Positions 63,154-64,000 of a DNA stretch of 64,000 nucleotides are shown piece by piece; the stretch's first letter is position 1, and each line of letters begins with the position of its first letter. The DNA comes from Gordonibacter sp. An230 (GTDB lineage Bacteria > Actinomycetota > Coriobacteriia > Coriobacteriales > Eggerthellaceae), in the NCBI RefSeq assembly GCF_002159915.1, contig NZ_NFJP01000010.1, positions 1-64,000 of the forward strand. Reading direction: 5' to 3'. Both the position numbers and the translations under genes were made by a program. The notes under the pieces were generated by a model that worked only from the letters and a program-made list of their open reading frames with translations, had not been told where the DNA came from and searched no databases.

Positions 63154-64000
63154 AGCTCTCGATCCGAACTCACGAAGGCTCGACACGACCCTCTCAAAGG
63201 TGCGCCGCACCGATGCGCATTCCAACCCGCGAGCCCGCGAGGACTCGACTACCCCGGCATCGCCGAGGTCGTGCGAACCGGCATGTTTCAACCCGCGAGC
63301 CCGTGAGGGCTCGACACGGCATGCCGCAGTCGTCGACCGCGGTCACGTCGTTTCAACCCGCGAGCCCGTGAGGGCTCGACCAAAAACCTTACGAGCAGCA
63401 CGCCCAGCACCATCGTTTCAACCCGCGAGCCCGTGAGGGCTCGACGATAATCACGCAGATAGTGCAGTTCGTCAATGAGTTTCAACCCGCGAGCCCGTGA
63501 GGGCTCGAAGTGTCCTCCAAGCTCTCCGGCGTTGCCGGCGCGGTGTTTCAACCCGCGGGCCCGTGAGGGCTCGACCAGGCGCCTACCTGCAGCAGATAAT
63601 CGACGGGCTGTTTCAACCCGCGAGCCCGTGAGGGCTCGACCGATGCTGTCGATCATCTGGTGCGCCGCCAGCCAGTTTCAACCCGCGAGCCCGTGAGGGC
63701 TCGACATCATGCTCAAGGACATCTATGCGGAGACGTTGGTTTCAACCCGCGAGCCCGTGAGGGCTCGACGTCGCGAACGACGAGACCGCCGCAACGCTGA
63801 CCGTGTTTCAACCCGCGAGCCCGTGAGGGCTCGACAAATCACCCACCGTCCACTCGCGGCGCCCGATAGGTTTCAACCCGCGAGCCCGTGAGGGCTCGAC
63901 GTACGAGAGCGACGAGGCCGTGCCCATGGCGAGGGTTTCAACCCGCGAGCCCGTGAGGGCTCGACGCCATGGTCGATTTGCCGTTTTGGCGCGCAACCAG
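63154..64000 (-). CRISPR. CRISPR array, type I-C-like repeats, runs off right edge
   Basis: Twelve repeats of 31 bp at 63219, 63285, 63350, 63415, 63479, 63545, 63610, 63675, 63739, 63805, 63870 and 63935, separated by 33-35 bp spacers. A thirteenth strongly decayed repeat at 63154-63184 keeps the register. On the minus strand the repeat begins GTCGAGCCCTCACGGGCTCG and ends GGTTGAAAC, the I-C pattern. Decay at the left (63154, 63219) marks the trailer end, so leader and newest spacers should lie to the right, beyond 64000. Variant repeats: last base A at 63509 and G in GCGGGC at 63545. No cas gene for this array is in the window. Confidence 0.95.

Noticed and set aside
63219-63965. Short ORFs through the CRISPR array
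   Set aside because: They arise from the repeat sequence read as codons (for example FNPRAREG) and are not genes.

Overview
The window looks like a chromosome segment of a Coriobacteriia (Eggerthellaceae-like) gut actinobacterium. Supporting signs are a high-GC background, an arginine deiminase operon, an actinobacterial-type IHF, an LAATG-type (class E-like) sorting signal and type I-C-style CRISPR repeats. The genus is inferred, not proven.

Layout. (1) 1-18 kb is host sequence. It holds the arginine deiminase operon (arcA-argF-arcC, minus strand), tRNA-Arg, a glutaredoxin, tRNA-Gly, an ABC exporter with a membrane-bound XRE regulator, tRNA-Pro, rdgB and murI, an FMN-dependent oxidoreductase with ybaK, an L,D-transpeptidase, and a large LRR/SHIRT-like surface protein. 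The surface protein's start codon is followed at once by an AG-repeat tract that puts the long frame out of phase. (2) About 19.1-51.9 kb is a siphovirus-type prophage. Most genes read on the minus strand. From right to left there are a lysogeny switch, an early/replication module (origin-like repeats, Lin1244-type replication protein, SSB, dUTPase, actinobacterial IHF, a tyrosine recombinase), HK97-type packaging and head genes, tail genes, a diversity-generating retroelement, and a lysis cassette. A large serine recombinase on the plus strand closes the right end and runs into the 3' end of ssrA (tmRNA). (3) 51.9-64 kb is host sequence again: ssrA, an acidic protein, smpB, an M42 peptidase, an otsA-otsB fusion, an IS110 insertion sequence, a decayed type I-C cas1-cas2 locus with one solitary repeat, an adenine deaminase, and a CRISPR array running off the right edge.

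The most notable system is the complete diversity-generating retroelement (DGR) at 22127-24993. Its order is target gene with 3' variable repeat, avd, template repeat, reverse transcriptase. Template and variable repeats differ at 17 positions, and 16 of these are adenines of the template on the coding strand. That is the mark of adenine-directed mutagenic retrohoming. The target is a tail-region protein next to a BppU-like baseplate protein, so the likely effect is variable receptor binding by the phage.

A second variable system is proposed at the surface protein (14953-17774). A strong ribosome binding site and ATG are followed by an (AG)5-AA-(AG)7 tract. In the sequence as given the ATG frame stops after 16 codons. 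Loss of one AG unit would join it to a 939-residue sortase-anchored protein with a clean signal peptide. Its two identical 246-bp repeats could also change in number.

Many prophage ORFs overlap by ATGA or GTGA, which implies translationally coupled operons. The prophage may be partly defective: the tail assembly chaperone gene carries an in-frame amber codon upstream of its apparent frameshift site.
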